Below, in pieces: positions 45,564 through 54,304 of a stretch of 64,000 bases of DNA. The notes below the pieces were generated by a model that saw only the letters and a program-made list of their open reading frames with translations, ran no database searches and was not told where the DNA came from. How positions within the stretch are numbered: the stretch's first letter is position 1; the number at the start of each line of letters is the position of its first letter. Origin of the DNA: Desulfomonile tiedjei (lineage in GTDB: Bacteria > Desulfobacterota > Desulfomonilia > Desulfomonilales > Desulfomonilaceae); assembly GCA_016212925.1 (NCBI GenBank), contig JACRDF010000010.1, positions 310,001 through 374,000 on the forward strand, written 5' to 3'. A program made the position numbers and the translations under genes.

Positions 45564-45808
45564 CCCAAACTCGGTTTCGGATCGCTTGGCGAAGCACTTG
45601 TCCCTCATGAACCTTTGCTCTACAACTTTTGCGCCTTTCACACCACAATGAGAGCCACTTGATCTCAGTTCTTAATCGCAGACAGTTCACACTTGCCATG
45701 ACGCCAAACATCCCGTGCTAGGGATCTCGTGATTGACAAGGTTACTCTGGGGTCTTATGGTTTTCACACAAAGGGCAGATCAATACTACGAAAGTTGAGA
45801 CCATTCTC

Positions 45809-46135
45809 ATGGATGATATCCAAAAAAGCAGAATTCGCCTGGTGCACTGGATCGAACACAACGTCGAGCACTTGAAAGGGTACGACGAGGTCGCAACGAC
45901 TCTCGAAAGGGAAGGGCTCCACAGCGTTGCCGCAAAGATCCGAGAAGGCATCCATCTGATTGAGGCTGCCAACAGCGAGTTTCAGAAGGCCTTGGGGGAA
46001 CTTCCGGGAATGGTGGGCCAGGCTGAAACCATGGGCAAAGAGCACCATACTCACTCGCACTCTCATGGCGAAGGTCATGAGCACTCGCACGAGCATGGCC
46101 ATGCACATGGTCACCAACACCATCACAAGGACTAG
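45809..46135 (+). CDS. Small protein with His-rich metal-binding tail
   Basis: The 108-residue protein has a helical first 75 residues (RLVHWIEHNVEHLKGYDEVA, then VAAKIREGIHLIEAANSEFQ) and a tail of about 30 residues in which half are His (HTHSHSHGEGHEHSHEHGHA). Such tails bind nickel, zinc or cobalt, as in nickel chaperones. There is no signal peptide. It converges on metY with 51 bp between the stops; an imperfect hairpin GGGAGTCGC...GCGCTCCC there may terminate both. The ribosome site is weak. Confidence 0.75.
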   Translation: MDDIQKSRIRLVHWIEHNVEHLKGYDEVATTLEREGLHSVAAKIREGIHLIEAANSEFQKALGELPGMVGQAETMGKEHHTHSHSHGEGHEHSHEHGHAHGHQHHHKD

Positions 46136-46186
46136 TGCCTTTGGGGAGTCGCTTCTTGCGGGAAAGCGCTCCCTCTCTCACGCTGC

Positions 46187-47485
46187 TCAGTTTGCACTCA
46201 AGGCCTGATCAAGGTCTGCAAGAATGTCGTCGATGTCTTCGATGCCCACCGAGAGGCGGACCAAATCAGGCGGAACGCCGGCAGCTATCTGCTGCTCGCG
46301 GCTCAACTGTGAATGGGTCGTGCTTGCAGGATGTATGACAAGACTCTTAGCGTCTCCCACATTGGCCAAATGTGAAAACAGCGCCAGGTGGTTGATGAAT
46401 TTCTCCGCGGCCGGCGTCTCCCCTTTTATTCCGAAGACCACCATTCCCCCGCCCAGGCCCTTCAGAAAGTAACGCTGGCACAGGTCATAGGACGGATCCG
46501 ACGCAAGGCCGGGGTACCGGACCCAGTCGACTTTTTTGTGGGCTTCCAGGAATCGTGCAACGGCCAGTGCGTTCGAGCAATGCCGCTCCATGCGTAAAGA
46601 GAGTGTTTCGAGGCCCTGAAGGAAAATCCAGGAATTGTCAGGGCTGATGCACGCACCCAGATTTCGGAGAGGAACCAGGCGCATTCTCAGGATGTAGGCC
46701 ATCGGGCTTAGCTCGCCGAGGTCCCGTCCAAACCGAAGGCCCCCGTAGGAGGGCTCGGGCTCATTAAACAGACGGAACTTGGAATCGGTCCAGTCAAACT
46801 TTCCTGAGTCGACGACAACGCCCCCTACTGCGGTCCCATGTCCTCCCATCCATTTTGTGAGGGAGTGAACCACTATGTCCGCGCCGTGCTCCAGAGGTCG
46901 AAAAATATATGGCGTGGTGAACGTTGAATCAACGATTACGGGAACATGGGCATGCTGCGCGACGCGAGCTATCTCCTGGAAGTCCGGGACTCCGAGTTTG
47001 GGATTGCCTATTGTTTCGAGGAAAATAGCTCTTGTCTTGGAATTCAGGGCGGCTCGGAATTCCTCGGGCCGGTCGTGCTCGACAAATCTTACTTTGATGC
47101 CAAATTGCGGGAGGATGTCGTTGAACATGGTGTACGTCCCCCCGTAAAGATTGCGGGCAGAGATGAATTCTTCGCCGGCCTCCATCAAGTTGATCAAAGC
47201 ATAGAAAACCGCACTGGTGCCGGACGCAAGCCCTAATGCGGCAATTCCGCCTTCAAGCGCGGCCGCACGTTGTTCAAGGACATCGGTCGTGGGATTCATA
47301 AGTCTGGTGTAAATGTTGCCCAGTTCTTTCAACGTGAATAGATTTGCGGCATGTTTTGAATCCTTGAACACATAAGAAGATGTGCGGTACACGGGAACCG
47401 CGCGGCTCAAGGTCGATGGATCGGGCTTTTGACCCGCGTGAAGGGCCAGGGTGTCAAATCCATATTTCCTTTCTTCGTGGTTCAA
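46187..47485 (-). CDS. metY: O-acetylhomoserine sulfhydrylase (Cys/Met metabolism PLP enzyme)
   Basis: The 432-residue enzyme matches MetY: GFDTLALHAGQKPDPST at the start, LASGTSAVFYALINL, YGGTYTMFNDILPQFGI, VDSTFTTPYIFRPL, and PLP lysine K211 in HSLTKWMGGHGT. It makes homocysteine (or methionine) from O-acetylhomoserine and sulfide in the cytoplasm. A TTG start at 47485 is preferred because GGAGG lies 7 bp upstream and the length then fits the family. An AACTA...TAGTT dyad upstream may be its operator. Confidence 0.93.
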   Translation of the reverse strand: MNHEERKYGFDTLALHAGQKPDPSTLSRAVPVYRTSSYVFKDSKHAANLFTLKELGNIYTRLMNPTTDVLEQRAAALEGGIAALGLASGTSAVFYALINLMEAGEEFISARNLYGGTYTMFNDILPQFGIKVRFVEHDRPEEFRAALNSKTRAIFLETIGNPKLGVPDFQEIARVAQHAHVPVIVDSTFTTPYIFRPLEHGADIVVHSLTKWMGGHGTAVGGVVVDSGKFDWTDSKFRLFNEPEPSYGGLRFGRDLGELSPMAYILRMRLVPLRNLGACISPDNSWIFLQGLETLSLRMERHCSNALAVARFLEAHKKVDWVRYPGLASDPSYDLCQRYFLKGLGGGMVVFGIKGETPAAEKFINHLALFSHLANVGDAKSLVIHPASTTHSQLSREQQIAAGVPPDLVRLSVGIEDIDDILADLDQALSAN

Positions 47486-47643
47486 TTTACGGACCTCCTC
47501 GCCGCGTTGGCGACCCGCTCTACATGGCTCATTTTGAAGTACCTTAATTCGACAGAGTTGGCAACCTATAAGCCCACACGACACATAACGCATAGATATA
47601 GTTACCTAAACCCCATATCACTCCGATTGAGGAAATGTTTTTC

Positions 47644-47660
47644 AACTAATCCGACTAGTT
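47644..47660 (-). promoter_or_regulatory. Dyad AACTA-N7-TAGTT, candidate Rrf2-type operator upstream of metY
   Basis: AACTAATCCGACTAGTT lies about 160 bp upstream of metY and just before the forward promoter at 47675. Its form recalls operators of Rrf2-family regulators (CymR, IscR) that control sulfur assimilation; the assignment is inference. Confidence 0.35.
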
Positions 47661-47674
47661 AGCAATAAAAATCC

Positions 47675-47703
47675 TTGACAAGGCCTTAAATCCCAACTAT
47701 ACG
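47675..47703 (+). promoter_or_regulatory. sigma-70-type promoter for the gene at 47838
   Basis: TTGACA at 47675-47680 and TATACG at 47698-47703 with a 17-bp spacer. The reverse strand of the same element reads TTGTCA, so it might also serve metY. A hairpin TTACGGCTAATCAGCCGTAA lies at about 47714-47733 in the leader. Confidence 0.45.
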
Positions 47704-47837
47704 CACCCAAGTGATTACGGCTGATTAGCCGTAACCTGGGGTGATGACAGGTGGAAACCGTCCAATCTCGGAAGTCCGACTATCTAATCGGATCTTCCCT
47801 TTGATGCTTAGATTTTTTGAATTTGGGGGTAAGGTTC

Positions 47838-48245
47838 ATGGTTGCAAAGGCTGGATCTCCGCGGCAGAACGCCATCTCCTCTGTGAATGCCGGACCCGGA
47901 GCATATGACGATCTCAAGGCCATCTTAGCGTTGGCCACGAAAAACGGATGGGATGTGGAAAGCCTTGGGCTCATTTCCAAAGACCTCCGTCCAACCGAAC
48001 ACTCTCCACTCACGAGAAAACAGAAGCTGGAGCGAGACCGACTAGTAAAAAGTATTTTCAGGCGCTTCAGCTCCTTCCTTACCCCGCCCGTGCCGCCCGA
48101 CCTGGAACAATCAATACTCAGCAGAGCCAAAGAAACCTGGCTCCCCTGGGAACGGGAAGTAATCGAACGAATTACCTCCTGGCGCCTGGAAATGAGCAAG
48201 GTCAAGCCCACAATCCTCGCGGAATTAAATAGCGTTCTGGGGTGA
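47838..48245 (+). CDS. Hypothetical protein
   Basis: The 135-residue product (start ATG 47838, AAGG close upstream) is basic and mostly helical: YDDLKAILALATKNGWDVES, then KLERDRLVKSIFRRFSSFL and WEREVIERITSWRLEMSKVK. No known family or motif is recognised. A reading frame on the opposite strand is longer but Ser/Arg-rich and looks like a shadow. A promoter at 47675 supports the plus-strand reading. Confidence 0.5.
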   Translation: MVAKAGSPRQNAISSVNAGPGAYDDLKAILALATKNGWDVESLGLISKDLRPTEHSPLTRKQKLERDRLVKSIFRRFSSFLTPPVPPDLEQSILSRAKETWLPWEREVIERITSWRLEMSKVKPTILAELNSVLG

Positions 48246-48822
48246 ACCCGCGACCGCTCTTGGACGGAATCGCTGCCACGCAGCCTCTTATATTGTCGCA
48301 CGCAGAGAAATGCGGTAGCACTAAATCCCTCTCTGAATCCACGGTTTCTTTGGGCACGGCGCGCCGTGCCCACTTCATACCAATACCCTTTCATATAAAT
48401 GAACATGGCGGGCATCCCGCGTCTCGGGGGACAGCCACCACACTACGGTAGGGGCCATAGCCTGCCCCGGACCGCGATCCGGGGTCCCTGTCACGCCGGG
48501 GGCGTGATTGATTTATATGCGCATTGACCACCGGCACGGAGGCCGGTGGCTACCAAATCCAAAAACGTTTTTCACAATCGGACACTATTCTCTCTTTCGG
48601 GGAATGGGAGAAGCACCTGGCCTTCAGGGGAAGACTCCACCGCTTTCAGGCGGCGGAGTCTTCACTCTTGGCAATTGCTAAAATCCTCCTGTGCCGGCAG
48701 CGGCACCCAAGGAATGAGCCCGGTCTGTTGGACGACAAATAGGAAAAAGCAGAACATTTGGTACCCAACATGATGCCCGGAGCTTCAATGGTTCGAATGC
48801 AGGACATTGTCGATAGTATTTC
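48246..48822. other. Gene-free region with several palindromic repeats
   Basis: Contents: a perfect 22-bp palindrome at 48351-48372 (arms TGGGCACGGCG and CGCCGTGCCCA); GGACCGCGATCCGGGGTCC with CCCCGGACC nearby at about 48456-48487; CCACCGGCACGGAGGCCGGTGG at about 48531; and GACTCCACCGC...GCGGCGGAGTC at about 48633-48660. No gene is supported. Confidence 0.55.
48351..48372. repeat. Perfect 22-bp palindrome
   Basis: The two 11-bp arms TGGGCACGGCG and CGCCGTGCCCA meet without a spacer. The GGGCACGG core is shared with the repeats at 31851 and 61587. Confidence 0.7.
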
Positions 48823-48851
48823 TTGACATTTGACGTAATATCGAATAATTA
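48823..48851 (+). promoter_or_regulatory. Promoter candidate immediately before the kinase start
   Basis: TTGACA at 48823-48828 is followed after 17 bp by TAATTA, an imperfect -10. Transcription would start near 48858, directly at the ATG at 48859, implying a leaderless transcript. No ribosome site is visible before that ATG. Confidence 0.35.
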
Positions 48852-48858
48852 TCCGCAC

Positions 48859-50808
48859 ATGTTAAACAAGTTTATCGTACAACTTGAGAAGCGCACCTCC
48901 GTCAATGGCCTGGTCCACCGTTTCAGCAATTTGTTTCAACCCGATTCAACTGGGCAGCCCAGATTCTCAGACGACGCCTTTTCCGAGTTGCTGAGCTTTG
49001 TGGACAAGGGAGACGCCTCCTATCAGAGCGTCGCTGTGCAGGCCGGAGTAAGGTGGTCGGCATCGTCCCAGAAAGTGGCGTTGCGCAACACCCTTGTGCA
49101 GCGAGGCTTTTTTACGCCGTCTTGTCTGTGGGCCTACAAGCAGATGCGAGGCAGCGCCGATCACCTGTACGAGGATTTTCCTGCGCCCGAGATGGGGCTC
49201 ATGCAAATCCTTCTTTTGAAGGAGTCGGACCCGAAACAATCTGTTCCGTTCCTCATAGAGAGGTTTTTGACCAGGCGGGAACTGCCGGAAGAGCTGAGAA
49301 CCGCTTCGCGGCTTTGCATTCTGAGGCTGCTGGATTCCGGGATTTCTCCCGACCAGCTTGGATCTTTTCGAAAGCGCTATCCTGAGGTAGAGGTCCTGCA
49401 ACAATGGCGTCCGGGCATTCCTGGCGGCCAGTCGCGGCTGCATCCGGTTCGCGACCCCGGCCCAATCGACTTCCACCAGATGGTGCGGTCTGTCCACGAT
49501 ATAAGAGAATTCTCTTCGCTGACCCGAACGGTTTACCTGCTGTCATTGTTTTATGTTCCTCTGGCAGAGAAGGAGTGGCGCTCCCTCTGGCTCAGCCGGA
49601 CCGACCAGATCTTCCTGCAACGCCTCCAACTGGCAGGTATAGTAGAACAGAACGACAGTGGGCTAATGCTCGCCACTGACTCAGGCAAACAGTCGGTGGT
49701 GAAGAAGTTCTTATACGAATCTTATGCGCTTGCTAAGGACTCCGTTCGTCGTAATCGGGCCCAACGCGTTCGAGAGGAGAGGGAAAGGCGGGTCCGCACC
49801 AGTGAGCTGGACAGGCAGGCCCTTGAAATGGTCCCGGACGGAATCATCTGCGTGGACGGCCCCGGATTTTTGTACTATATGAACCCCGCCGCGGAACGCA
49901 TGCTCAATGACAACAGACAGTTAAAGGAGAGCCTCTTCGGCGCGGGCTCCCTGGAGGATTCACTCAGTCTCTATTCCCGTGACAAAGTTATCGCGAGGAT
50001 AACAGCGGCGATCAGACAGGGAGACGAATCTACCGAGATTTTCGGGGACCGGATAATAATCAAAGCAGGTGGAAAACGATTTGATGTCGAACTGGGGTCT
50101 CAGGTGGTTCTCGTGAGAGATGCCACGGATCAGCATCTCATTGACGAAGAAATTGGAAGACTCTACCGCCATGAGCTTAAGGCGGCTTTGGAAGTATTGG
50201 GAGTCGGTTTGGACAGTGTCAAACAGCTCGTGGCCGAGGACCGCAAGGAGGAGGCGACCGAATTCCTCGGGCAAGTAGAGGAGAAGCGCGCGGAACTCGT
50301 TTCCATGCTTGAGGAAAGGATTGACTTTATTCGCCTTCATTCAGACGCCTTCCAGATACGCCCCACTGCGATCAATCTAAACCTGGTGGTGGACAAATGC
50401 GTGTGCAACTACCGTGAAGCCGCCTTGGGCAAAGGCGTCACCATAAAATCGAATCATTTGCACACCACAGCGGAACTCGTCTCAGGGGAGGAGTCTTTTC
50501 TGGTGCGAGCATTGGATAACATTATCCGCAATGCCGTTAAATTCTCCAAAAAAGGGGGCCGCATAAAGGTCTCTCTGGGACATGAGGGGTTTGAGGCGTT
50601 TGTTCGCGTGGAAGACAACGGCCCCGGAATACCTCCGGAAAATCTGGGCAAAATTTTCCAGTTGGGGTTCACCACCGGAGGGACCGGGAGAGGCCTATAC
50701 CTGGCTCGGAGAATCGCCCTAGCCCACAACGGTAGAATAGAACTAAAAAGCTCCGGCGGCCAGGGGGCTTGTTTCACTCTGCGATTGCCGTTGTTGACGG
50801 AGTCATAG
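48859..50808 (+). CDS. Sensor histidine kinase with large novel N-terminal region and PAS domain
   Basis: The 649-residue protein has about 300 N-terminal residues of unrecognised, mostly helical sequence (FSELLSFVDKGDASYQSVAV, then AVRWSASSQK-like segments), a charged coiled-coil (REERERRVRTSELDRQ) and a PAS domain (MVPDGIICVDGPGFLYYMNP). A divergent phospho-acceptor helix (H438 in RLYRHELKAALEVL) and an HATPase (DNIIRNAVKFSKKGG, DNGPGIPP, GGTGRGLYLARRIA) complete it. No membrane segments. The HisKA box is atypical (HELK instead of HExR). Its stop TAG directly abuts the GTG of the hybrid kinase gene, so both are one operon. Confidence 0.85.
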   Translation: MLNKFIVQLEKRTSVNGLVHRFSNLFQPDSTGQPRFSDDAFSELLSFVDKGDASYQSVAVQAGVRWSASSQKVALRNTLVQRGFFTPSCLWAYKQMRGSADHLYEDFPAPEMGLMQILLLKESDPKQSVPFLIERFLTRRELPEELRTASRLCILRLLDSGISPDQLGSFRKRYPEVEVLQQWRPGIPGGQSRLHPVRDPGPIDFHQMVRSVHDIREFSSLTRTVYLLSLFYVPLAEKEWRSLWLSRTDQIFLQRLQLAGIVEQNDSGLMLATDSGKQSVVKKFLYESYALAKDSVRRNRAQRVREERERRVRTSELDRQALEMVPDGIICVDGPGFLYYMNPAAERMLNDNRQLKESLFGAGSLEDSLSLYSRDKVIARITAAIRQGDESTEIFGDRIIIKAGGKRFDVELGSQVVLVRDATDQHLIDEEIGRLYRHELKAALEVLGVGLDSVKQLVAEDRKEEATEFLGQVEEKRAELVSMLEERIDFIRLHSDAFQIRPTAINLNLVVDKCVCNYREAALGKGVTIKSNHLHTTAELVSGEESFLVRALDNIIRNAVKFSKKGGRIKVSLGHEGFEAFVRVEDNGPGIPPENLGKIFQLGFTTGGTGRGLYLARRIALAHNGRIELKSSGGQGACFTLRLPLLTES

Positions 50809-51981
50809 GTGAAAAGACGAATTTCGGTTCTCATAGCTGACGACGAAATAATAATCAGACGCAAAGTGTGCATGATGCTGGGGGACAGATTCATACTGGA
50901 CCAGGCCCCCACCGCTCAATCAGTGCGGGAGCGCGATCTTGCCAAATACGACGCCGTGCTCCTGGATATAGTCTTCCCTGACGGCAATGGGATAGATCTC
51001 TGCCGCGAAATCAAACAAAAATCACCACACTTTACCGTAGTCATAAGCTCGTCTATGGAGAGCGTTGACGCATGGAATCAAGCCTTTCAGGCGGGTGCGG
51101 ACGGTTATCTTGAGAAAAGGGAACTCCTGGCTCTGGATCCGCGTAAGATTCAACTGATGATAGAAAACCTCGTCGAACGCAACGAGCTGCGGCAGAAGAA
51201 CGAAGAAACGCACCGACGCCAGGTGGAGCTGATGGCCGTTCTATCCCATGACGTTCGAGCGCCGTTTCAAGCCCTGCTTGGGACGATAGACCTGCTCCGC
51301 AAAAGTAGCATACCGGTCGAGGCCGCTCAGAGCGTGGAAACCCTCTATGGTTGCGCCAAGGATCAGTTGTCATTCATAAATTCGCTGCTGGAGCTACTTC
51401 GGCTCGAATCAGGCGTCACCGAGTTGCGTCCTTTGCAGATAGACCTGAATCTCCCGGTCAGCCAGTCAGTCCAGGGCCTGAAAATGCTTGCTTCGGCCAA
51501 GGGAATTGCGCTTGACGTGAAGCTTGCGGCTGAGCTTCCCCAAGTTGTGGGAGATATTGGAAAGACATGCCAACTTGTGGGCAATCTCGTGTCGAACGCC
51601 ATAAAATTCACGCCCCGCGGCGGAAAGGTTTCCATACGGACAGTGGCTGTACGCAGAAACGGCGTTGCAGGAGTCGAAATCGTTGTCGCTGACACCGGCG
51701 TGGGCATAGTCCCGTCCCATCAGGAGAGGATCTTTCAACGTTTTCGGCGGGGCCGCGATCGTGGTACCGAAGGTGAGACCGGAACCGGGCTCGGTCTGTC
51801 CATCTGCAAAGAGATCGTTCAACTTCACGGAGGAACGCTGGAAGTTAGCAGTCAAGTCTCCAAAGGGAGCATTTTTGTGGTCTGGTTCCCGGCGAAGACC
51901 GCGATTGGTCCGGCTGCTTCCGGGGGGCACGTCCGAGAAACGTCCGAGGCGCAGTTGACGAACCGGTTTACCGCATGCTAA
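50809..51981 (+). CDS. Response regulator-histidine kinase hybrid
   Basis: The 390-residue protein starts with a receiver domain (D11/D12, phospho-acceptor D53 in AVLLDIVFPDG, Lys in DGYLEKREL). A coiled-coil, HisKA with H147 in VLSHDVRAPFQALLG and an HATPase (LVGNLVSNAIKFTPRGG, DTGVGIVPSHQE, GTGLGLSICKEIV) follow. The kinase directly upstream may phosphorylate its receiver and so control its kinase, a relay arrangement. Start GTG at 50809 has GGAG six bases upstream. No output DNA-binding domain is encoded nearby. Confidence 0.9.
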   Translation: MKRRISVLIADDEIIIRRKVCMMLGDRFILDQAPTAQSVRERDLAKYDAVLLDIVFPDGNGIDLCREIKQKSPHFTVVISSSMESVDAWNQAFQAGADGYLEKRELLALDPRKIQLMIENLVERNELRQKNEETHRRQVELMAVLSHDVRAPFQALLGTIDLLRKSSIPVEAAQSVETLYGCAKDQLSFINSLLELLRLESGVTELRPLQIDLNLPVSQSVQGLKMLASAKGIALDVKLAAELPQVVGDIGKTCQLVGNLVSNAIKFTPRGGKVSIRTVAVRRNGVAGVEIVVADTGVGIVPSHQERIFQRFRRGRDRGTEGETGTGLGLSICKEIVQLHGGTLEVSSQVSKGSIFVVWFPAKTAIGPAASGGHVRETSEAQLTNRFTAC

Positions 51982-52371
51982 TTGACAAAACGCAAAGTGG
52001 CGGAATCACCGAAGCCGTTCCATTCCGAACAGGTGATTCCACAGGGGCTGCACCAAGACCCGCAGGGTCATGGCACAAATTGCTGAAAGCGGCGCGGTTT
52101 GACCCGGACCGGGAACAAAGATCCCGGCCTCGTCAAACCTCGAGGCTTTTCCGCCCGATCGGATGAGCCTTACGTAAACCGGGACTCAGCGGAAAAGGAG
52201 TGCAGTCCCATTCAAAGATCAGCCTGCCAGACTAATACGAGTTCGCTTGCCGTCGGCGCACATTTTTCAGATGTGACAAGGCCGCCTCGGGTAGATGGCC
52301 TCCGCTACGGACGGCACGGCCTGACTGTGCTTCGGTGCCCTGCCGGGAGCGGCTGCAAGTCTCTCCACGTT
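51982..52371. other. Intergenic region
   Basis: These 390 bp hold the hairpin at 52002-52040 and otherwise nothing recognised. The frame of the downstream lipoprotein extends into it, but without a convincing start. Confidence 0.4.
52002..52040 (+). terminator. Hairpin after the two-kinase operon
   Basis: GGAATCACC and GGTGATTCC are perfect 9-bp arms around a 21-base loop, 20 bp after the stop. No T-tract follows, so termination is plausible but not certain. Confidence 0.4.
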
Positions 52372-53058
52372 TTGAAAGCAAACTCCCATGAGAAATCATG
52401 CACGCGAGAACGCGAGGGAAAGGGACCGTGGCCGCTGAGATTCCCCGTCGATCTGGCAGCATGCCTGGTCCTCGTAGTATTCCTACTGGCCGGCTGTGAG
52501 CTTGTTCCCACCAAACCGGACGTTGTGTTAACGCTTTACCGAGATCGCATGAAGTCCGAGAACCTCCCCGCTGCCCGCGAGCTTCTTTCCGAGCCATCCA
52601 GAAGCCTCGTTGAACAGTTGGTTTCCCGGTACAACCTCAAACAGCCTCCGGAAAACCTGGCGTTGATCAACATCCTGGACCCCGTGACCCCGCCTTCGGT
52701 CATGAAGTCAGAAGACACATATGCTTTGCTTCAGGTAAGAACGTTGAAGGGTGACTTCCGGTTGGTACGGCTGATACGCAAAGATAGCAGCGCGCCGTGG
52801 AAAGTGGACATGACCGAGGAACTCAAGGCGCTTGAAGCTTTCATGGAAGCACGCGGCACACTGGAATTAATGAGGGAACAGGCCGGGGAATACGCTGAAT
52901 CATGGAAGGCCTTCAATGAGCAGCTCGGAAAGATGCACCTCGCCGAGCCGGAAGCCCCCAAGCCACCCGCTGCCCCGAAACAATTGAAGAAGCCCAGAGA
53001 GAAACCCGCAACATCCAAGCAACCTCCGAGAAAGCCCGGAGCCACTTCCGGCCAGTAA
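52372..53058 (+). CDS. Lipoprotein, hypothetical, with Pro/Lys-rich tail
   Basis: A hydrophobic stretch (LAACLVLVVFLLAGC) ends in a lipobox, so the mature protein begins at that Cys and is membrane-anchored. It is followed by a domain of about 130 residues (VLTLYRDRMKSENLPAAREL, then YALLQVRTLKGDFRLVRLIR) that recalls NTF2-like/DUF4878-type lipoproteins. A tail rich in Pro, Lys and Ala completes it. The frame is open from 52099, but only TTG, GTG and distant ATG codons are available and none has a clear ribosome site; the TTG at 52372 is a guess. Confidence 0.65.
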   Translation: MKANSHEKSCTREREGKGPWPLRFPVDLAACLVLVVFLLAGCELVPTKPDVVLTLYRDRMKSENLPAARELLSEPSRSLVEQLVSRYNLKQPPENLALINILDPVTPPSVMKSEDTYALLQVRTLKGDFRLVRLIRKDSSAPWKVDMTEELKALEAFMEARGTLELMREQAGEYAESWKAFNEQLGKMHLAEPEAPKPPAAPKQLKKPREKPATSKQPPRKPGATSGQ

Positions 53059-53515
53059 TCCCAGCTCGCATTCAAAGCCTTATAGCCGCTGCCATAATTT
53101 TTGTCCGATTTGCAGGCACCCTTCATTCCGTCCTTCCTGCGATCCCCAAGATTACCCCGGTGAAAACCGGGGCAGGAATCCAGTCCCGCGTCTCGCTGAT
53201 TCCCTGGGTTCCACCCTTCGCGGGAACGACGGACGTTATGACGCTCTGGCAATAGGCCTCGTCGATACGGTCTGAAAACCAGACTGATCGTCTCGTGGCT
53301 AAACGGACATTACTTTTGGCAACTGGTATAAGCGTCGCGGCAGCAGAGTTAAGGGAGTGGGACATGATCCCGCCTGCGCCCTCTCACTAAAGGGCGCGGG
53401 TTGGCGGGGTTTTCTCAAAAACAACCAATGCACCTGCCACGTTGGGTGTTGTTTCCGTGTTTGCGCATCGGCATAACGAATGAACCCACAGAAGGGCTTT
53501 ATTCCCTGAGCGGCC
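53059..53515. other. Intergenic region between convergent genes
   Basis: About 450 bp holding the repeat at 53151-53233 and a GCGCCCTCTCACTAAAGGGCGC hairpin at about 53376. No gene is supported. Confidence 0.5.
53151..53233. repeat. CCCCGG(T/C)GAAA-CCGGGG family repeat, copy 2
   Basis: TTACCCCGGTGAAAACCGGGG, then AATCCAGTCCCGCG, and CCTTCGCGGGAACGACGGACG correspond block by block to the copy at 29085-29172, with more divergence in the second half. Confidence 0.65.
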
Positions 53516-53872
53516 TCAGTACCAAAGGTTCGATCCAGCCCCATCCATTGCCGGCAATTGATGGTACATAACAGGATTGAAAGGTTGGGCGCCTTGGGGC
53601 ATGGCAGGAGCGTGTCCGCAGTTCATCCCGGGGGCGCAGTCTCCCCCCATCAACGGCAGGACCTGGTGCTGAGGAGCGCCGGGATAGGGAGGCTGAGGCT
53701 GTGGGTTCATCATTCCACCCGGTGCACCGGGATTTCCGACTGACCTGATGTCATTCGTGCCCAATGACCACGTTGTGATTTTGCCGTGCATTACAGTGTA
53801 AGCGCCTATGGGCGAGGCAGCCGCGATTACGACGATGAGCGCCAGTAGACATGTGGAAGATAGTTTGGTCAT
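53516..53872 (-). CDS. Small secreted Pro/Gly-rich protein
   Basis: The 118-residue product has a signal peptide (MTKLSSTCLLALIVVIAAAS, cleavage near IGAYT) and a mature region rich in Pro, Gly, Met and His, with two Cys residues (GGDCAPGMNCGHAPAMP) that could hold a disulfide or bind metal. GGGAG lies upstream of the ATG. No family is recognised. Confidence 0.65.
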   Translation of the reverse strand: MTKLSSTCLLALIVVIAAASPIGAYTVMHGKITTWSLGTNDIRSVGNPGAPGGMMNPQPQPPYPGAPQHQVLPLMGGDCAPGMNCGHAPAMPQGAQPFNPVMYHQLPAMDGAGSNLWY

Positions 53873-54304
53873 ACCCGGTTACTCCCTGACTATATTAATC
53901 CTATATCTTATAGGATTCTAATAATGGCTTAAATTTACGAGATTAAGCTACCATATTCAATGGTATAAGTCAATAGACATGTAATTGTCCGCATATAAAT
54001 CAATACGATCTGACATATAATTATATTAATGGTATAACATCCCATCAATACATAGGTGATGGCCGAAGGTCATGACAAACGCCCGGCTCCTTGACCAGTC
54101 TCCAGCGTCGTGGTATGCCTGTAAACGAGCGTTCAGGTCATTCTTCTTTGTTTTGGCTGAGACTTCCTGCGCGGGGGCCGCGCTGCTGGCCAAGGGTGGC
54201 TTGTGTGATGCAAGGCGCCACCCCGGTGCGGGTTGTGATTCTCATCGGTCCGGTTAGTTTTCATAAGCCGCGATCCGATCATCTGCAGGCGTGAGGCAAA
54301 CGGA
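53873..54304. other. AT-rich intergenic region
   Basis: About 430 bp. The part at 53890-54050 is strikingly AT-rich (ATAAATC, ATATAATTATATTAAT), typical of a divergent promoter region or bent DNA. Frames at 54072 and 54091 are not supported. Confidence 0.5.

Noticed and set aside
47780-48415. 211-codon minus-strand frame opposite the hypothetical gene at 47838
   Set aside because: Ser/Arg-rich shadow composition; the plus-strand frame has an upstream promoter and a more protein-like composition.
48786-48805. GGTTCGAATGC, resembling a tRNA T-loop
   Set aside because: The flanking bases do not form a T-stem, and no acceptor or anticodon arm could be built around it.
52099-52371. N-terminal extension of the lipoprotein frame
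   Set aside because: It would place 110 polar residues before the lipobox signal, which is incompatible with lipoprotein export.
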